DNA of 64,000 bases. It comes from Pseudomonas nicosulfuronedens (lineage in GTDB: Bacteria > Pseudomonadota > Gammaproteobacteria > Pseudomonadales > Pseudomonadaceae). The DNA lies in NCBI RefSeq assembly GCF_005877905.1, contig NZ_SWDV01000033.1:25039-89038 (forward strand), in the 5' to 3' direction. Both the position numbers and the translations under genes were made by a program. The notes under the pieces were generated by a model, which saw only the letters and a program-made list of their open reading frames with translations, did no database searches and had not been told where the DNA came from. Of this stretch, positions 62,717 through 64,000 are shown piece by piece; the stretch's first letter is position 1, and the number at the start of each line of letters is the position of its first letter.

Positions 62717-63382
62717 TCAGGTGGCTTGCGCCTCGAGGAATTTCGCCAGGGACGGGATGGTTCCCTCGATGTGGTCGCAGATCACCCGCTCGGCTTCGCG
62801 GGCATCGCCCGAGCGCAGGGCGTCGAGGATCACCGCGTGTTCCTCGCGGGCGCTCATGGGCTTGTCGACGTGCTGCAGCCACAGGCGCATGTGCGGCTCG
62901 ATCACGGAGTAGAGCGCGGTGATCTGCCGTTGCAGGCGCGGACGTCCGGAAAGGCTGCAGAGGTATTCGTGGAAGGCGCGGTGGCGGCTGACCCACCCGG
63001 CGCTGTCGTCGCGGTAGTCGTCCATTTCGTCGAGCATGCGTTCGAGGCGGGACAGGTCTCGGTCGGTGAGTTGCGGCACGGCGAGGCGGATGGCCAGGCC
63101 TTCGAGGGCGCTGCGCATCTCGAAGACTTCGCGCATTTCCTCGATGTTCAGGCCGCTGACGATGGCACCGCGATTGGGTCGCAGGGTCACCAGGCCCTCG
63201 GCGTCCAGGCGCTTGAAGGCACCACGCACGGGCATGCGGCTCATGCCGATGTCGCTGGCGATGTCCTCGGCCACCAGGCGGTCGCCGGTCTTGTAGCGGC
63301 CGGTGCAGATGGCCTGGAGGAGATAGTCGTAGGCCTCGTCTTCGGCGCTCATCGGCGGGCGGGCAGCGGGTACCAGGCGCAT
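62717..63382 (-). CDS. GntR/FCD-family regulator of the transporter-GGT operon
   Basis: A 221-residue FadR-type regulator. The winged helix is at about residues 12-78 (EDEAYDYLLQAICTGRYKTG, IASDIGMSRMPVRGAFKRLD) and the FCD domain follows (EEMREVFEMRSALEGLAIRL and HRAFHEYLCSLSGRPRL, with the metal-binding His residues). ATG 63382 has GAGGAA seven bases ahead and is preferred over a GTG/ATG extension at 63421. It is 141 bp upstream of the binding-protein gene on the same strand. A palindrome at 63404-63420 may be its own operator. Confidence 0.88.
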   Translation of the reverse strand: MRLVPAARPPMSAEDEAYDYLLQAICTGRYKTGDRLVAEDIASDIGMSRMPVRGAFKRLDAEGLVTLRPNRGAIVSGLNIEEMREVFEMRSALEGLAIRLAVPQLTDRDLSRLERMLDEMDDYRDDSAGWVSRHRAFHEYLCSLSGRPRLQRQITALYSVIEPHMRLWLQHVDKPMSAREEHAVILDALRSGDAREAERVICDHIEGTIPSLAKFLEAQAT

Positions 63383-63403
63383 GGGGTGTTTCCTCGTGGA
63401 TTT

Positions 63404-63420
63404 TTGGATCCAATTATCCA
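63404..63420. promoter_or_regulatory. Palindrome upstream of the GntR gene
   Basis: TTGGATCCAA (63404-63413) is a perfect palindrome, and TGGAT/ATCCA (63405-63420) form a second overlapping inverted repeat. Its place 22 bp before the regulator start suggests autoregulation; this is inference. Confidence 0.4.
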
Positions 63421-63736
63421 TGCATGCAGTTAAGCAGTTGCCGTGCCAATGCTGGCGAAATGATTGGAACTGGCCGGGGTAGAGCGGTAGGCGTAGGAAG
63501 GCGGGGTGGGAATGATGGAATGGGACGGGGCGAAACGGTAACGGATAGGGTATTTCGTGCGCGCTTGCGGTGCGCTTCGGTAACGTTGTGGTGCATGGTG
63601 GGCGCGTATGTGTAGGAGCGGGCCATGCCCGCTACCAAACCCGTGTCGGGCGCTTGTGGCCGGAAAATTGGGTTGGATACCGGCCGGATCGCGGGTGTGG
63701 CCGCTTCTATAGGTTCTACGCTCGCTCCTGCTCTTC

Positions 63737-63759
63737 GTAGGAGCGAGCTTGCTCGCGAA
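63737..63759. repeat. Single REP arm
   Basis: A single copy of the arm that forms the pair at 33899-33968; no opposed partner is nearby. Confidence 0.75.
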
Positions 63760-63775
63760 CCGGCTCGGCCGGCGG

Positions 63776-64000
63776 TTACGTCCCGATCACGCCCCCATCG
63801 TCCTTGGTGATCACCAACGTCGTCGAACGCGGGATGCTCTTGCCGTCGCTGGCCGGGAAGCTGATGCCCGGGTGCTGGATGTTCACCCACAGCGTCTTGC
63901 CATCCGGCGTCTGGGTGATGCCGGTCAGCTCGCAGCCGCGCGGGCCGACCAGGAAGCGCCGCACCTCGCGGCTGTGCGGGTCGGCGCAGAGCAGCTGGTT
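63776..64000 (-). CDS. PhoX-family phosphatase, C-terminal part
   Basis: The last 74 codons of a gene that continues beyond the window. The visible end RRFLVGPRGCELTGITQTPD, KTLWVNIQHPG and RSTTLVITKDDGG are diagnostic of PhoX/DUF839 alkaline phosphatases, which are large, Tat-exported, calcium- and iron-dependent periplasmic enzymes that release phosphate from organic monoesters. The frame is open to the window edge. Nothing can be said about its signal or metal site. Confidence 0.88.
   Translation of the reverse strand, partial: NQLLCADPHSREVRRFLVGPRGCELTGITQTPDGKTLWVNIQHPGISFPASDGKSIPRSTTLVITKDDGGVIGT

Larger units (their letters stand above)
63383..63775. other. Intergenic region, 393 bp, with REP-type singlets
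   Basis: No gene. It contains the probable operator at 63404-63420, a GTAGGAGCGGGCC hairpin (63612-63632) and a single REP arm starting GTAGGAGCGAGC (63737-63759). It probably holds the GntR promoter. Confidence 0.6.

Overview
The window looks like chromosome of a high-GC Pseudomonas, probably near the P. citronellolis / P. nitroreducens / P. aeruginosa branch. The pointers are the strong GC bias at third codon positions, typical pseudomonad families (DUF1302/DUF1329 pairs, OruR-like AraC regulators, FecI/FecR/TonB-receptor signalling, SpuD-like binding proteins) and REP-type palindromes with the GTAGGAGCGAGC arm. The species is inferred, not shown. I saw no rRNA, tRNA, CRISPR array, phage or insertion sequence.

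Layout. 1-7.2 kb: the end of a DUF1302 porin-like gene, its DUF1329 partner, a MalT-like LuxR regulator, then an AraC regulator divergent from a GMC alcohol dehydrogenase. 7.4-12.2 kb: a ProQ/FinO-type RNA chaperone, a TetR regulator with a 14-helix drug exporter, a small membrane protein and a CDF metal exporter. 12.3-21.5 kb: three regulators (AraC, LysR, AraC), then a second DUF1302-DUF1329 pair extended by two DUF1254 proteins, one with a Sec-type and one with a Tat-type signal. 21.5-33.8 kb: the most distinctive region. A GT1-like glycosyltransferase and an unusually long GntR regulator stand divergent to a tight operon: PotD-type binding protein, two permeases, ATPase, a second GT1-like glycosyltransferase, two small cupins, an AmgK-like kinase and an aldehyde dehydrogenase. 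34-36.2 kb: an orphan response regulator and a CapA-like protein. 36.4-39.7 kb: a third DUF1302-DUF1329 pair. 40-44.7 kb: LysR, an M20 amidohydrolase, an MFS importer and a DUF2817 metallopeptidase. 44.6-48.1 kb: small hypotheticals, a truncated OmpA-domain remnant and a lone ABC ATPase. 48.3-56.4 kb: an iron-siderophore operon (FecI, FecR, TonB receptor, PepSY protein, small membrane protein, MFS, alpha/beta hydrolase) with a Fur-box-like site upstream. 56.5-63.4 kb: a GntR-led catabolic operon (polar amino-acid ABC importer, an extra polyamine-type binding protein, gamma-glutamyltransferase, aldo/keto reductase). The window ends in the C-terminus of a PhoX-like phosphatase.

The general picture is an accessory metabolic region dominated by uptake and catabolism of small organic molecules. 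The best candidate for an undescribed system is the 22.1-33.2 kb cluster. It joins polyamine-type import to glycosyl transfer, sugar-type phosphorylation and aldehyde oxidation under a two-HTH GntR regulator. Its substrate cannot be named from sequence alone.
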